Source of the DNA: Rhabditophanes sp. KR3021
Lineage: Eukaryota; Nematoda; Chromadorea; Rhabditida; Alloionematidae
Assembly: GCA_963281155.1 (NCBI GenBank)
Contig: CAUJLY010000004.1
Coordinates: 3,224,001 to 3,288,000 of the forward strand
Reading direction: 5' to 3'
DNA: 64,000 bases
The notes under the pieces were generated by a model. It was given only the letters and a program-made list of their open reading frames with translations. It was not told the DNA's origin and ran no database searches. This document shows, piece by piece, positions 63,591 through 64,000 of the stretch (position 1 is the first letter of the stretch; each line of letters starts with the position of its first letter). The position numbers were made by a program, and so were the translations under genes.

Positions 63591-64000
63591 TTAGATGAAA
63601 TCATACCATTTTCCATTATGTATTTATAATCCTTTTGAAGTGATCGATCTTTGTCCTAAATATGTTTTGATTATGTGAATATTTGAAGAGAGCGTTTTAG
63701 CCTGCTTCAGAAAGCGAGCTATTTGCTAACGAAACATTATAATATTGTTTACCACAATTTTGATAAAAGCTAATGCAAGAGTCTTATCAACAAAATAGTT
63801 GGTGAAGCAAATTTAGTTAAGATTTTAATATAAGATGTGACAACTATTTATAACACACTGTTCTATCGGTATGTATATTAAATTAGTTATTTGCTTAAAA
63901 ATAATGCTTCCTGATTATACTTGTATTAACTTTGCAATAACATCTTTTTGATTGGCATATTATTAACAGAAAAATTCTTTTTATGAATCACAATATGCGT

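Larger units (their letters stand above)
59225..64000. other. Long gene-poor region at the window end
   Basis: 4.8 kb, very AT-rich. I see no convincing gene. The frame at 60102-60374 is hydrophobic by composition only. A coding-like fragment lies at 62790-62920 (-). Repeats are at 61933-61993, 63320-63430 and 63490-63590. The first part includes the STAR gene promoter. Confidence 0.55.

Overview
The window is AT-rich animal DNA, almost certainly from a nematode. The strongest clue is a complete cuticle collagen gene at 55657-57313, with the short N-terminal transmembrane block, a basic furin-like site, Gly-X-Y blocks broken by Cys clusters, and a tiny terminal exon. Introns are GT...AG, many only 38-60 bp, and most acceptors end TTTTAG, TTTCAG or ATTTAG. 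I saw no sign of bacterial or phage genes, tRNAs, rRNAs or CRISPR. The split is about one gene per 4-5 kb with long AT-rich gaps. I cannot name the species.

Layout. 1-6457 (+): the 3' end of a giant muscle immunoglobulin-repeat gene, about 14 Ig domains, 5' end outside the window. 9855-10487 (+): calmodulin. 12144-16984 (-): a TRIM9/MADD-2-type E3 ligase. 19430-21848 (-) and 22003-26495 (+): eIF2B gamma and the spliceosomal helicase Aquarius, sharing a divergent promoter of about 150 bp. 26689-28564 and 29887-31167 (-): two tandem paralogous multi-pass membrane proteins resembling insect-type gustatory receptors. 32562-32946 (+): EMC6. 35799-38210 (+): an SH2 plus GEF-like BCAR3/NSP-type adaptor. 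42586-48321 (+): an NPC1 sterol transporter. 48811-51037: H2B (+), H4 (-) and H3 (+), all with TATA boxes, E2F-like sites and AATAAA signals. 51899-53206 (-): the retroviral-protease-fold protein DDI1 (a cellular gene). 54064-54348 (+): a small membrane protein with unresolved start. 54461-55204 (-): a divergent glutathione S-transferase-like gene. 55657-57313 (-): cuticle collagen. 58421-59224 (-): a STAR/KH-type RNA-binding protein. 59225-64000 holds no convincing gene.

The most unusual structure is a dispersed family of three decayed coding fragments at 20235-20715 (+), 27985-28380 (+) and 43274-43710 (-). They are recognisably homologous to one another, and the best preserved N-terminal part looks like a GIY-YIG nuclease domain of the LEM-3/ANKLE1 kind. 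Each lies inside an intron of an unrelated host gene, antisense to that gene. One of them sits in an intron that is absent from the neighbouring tandem paralogue of its host.

Other points: the H3 gene encodes Thr at position 10 instead of Ser, and the H4 gene has an intron and a two-residue longer N-terminal tail. No histone stem-loop is visible at any of the three histone genes. The NPC1 gene shows a one-base frame conflict at one splice junction. Most genes here are housekeeping genes with no obvious joint pathway; the histone trio and the membrane-receptor pair are the only functional clusters.
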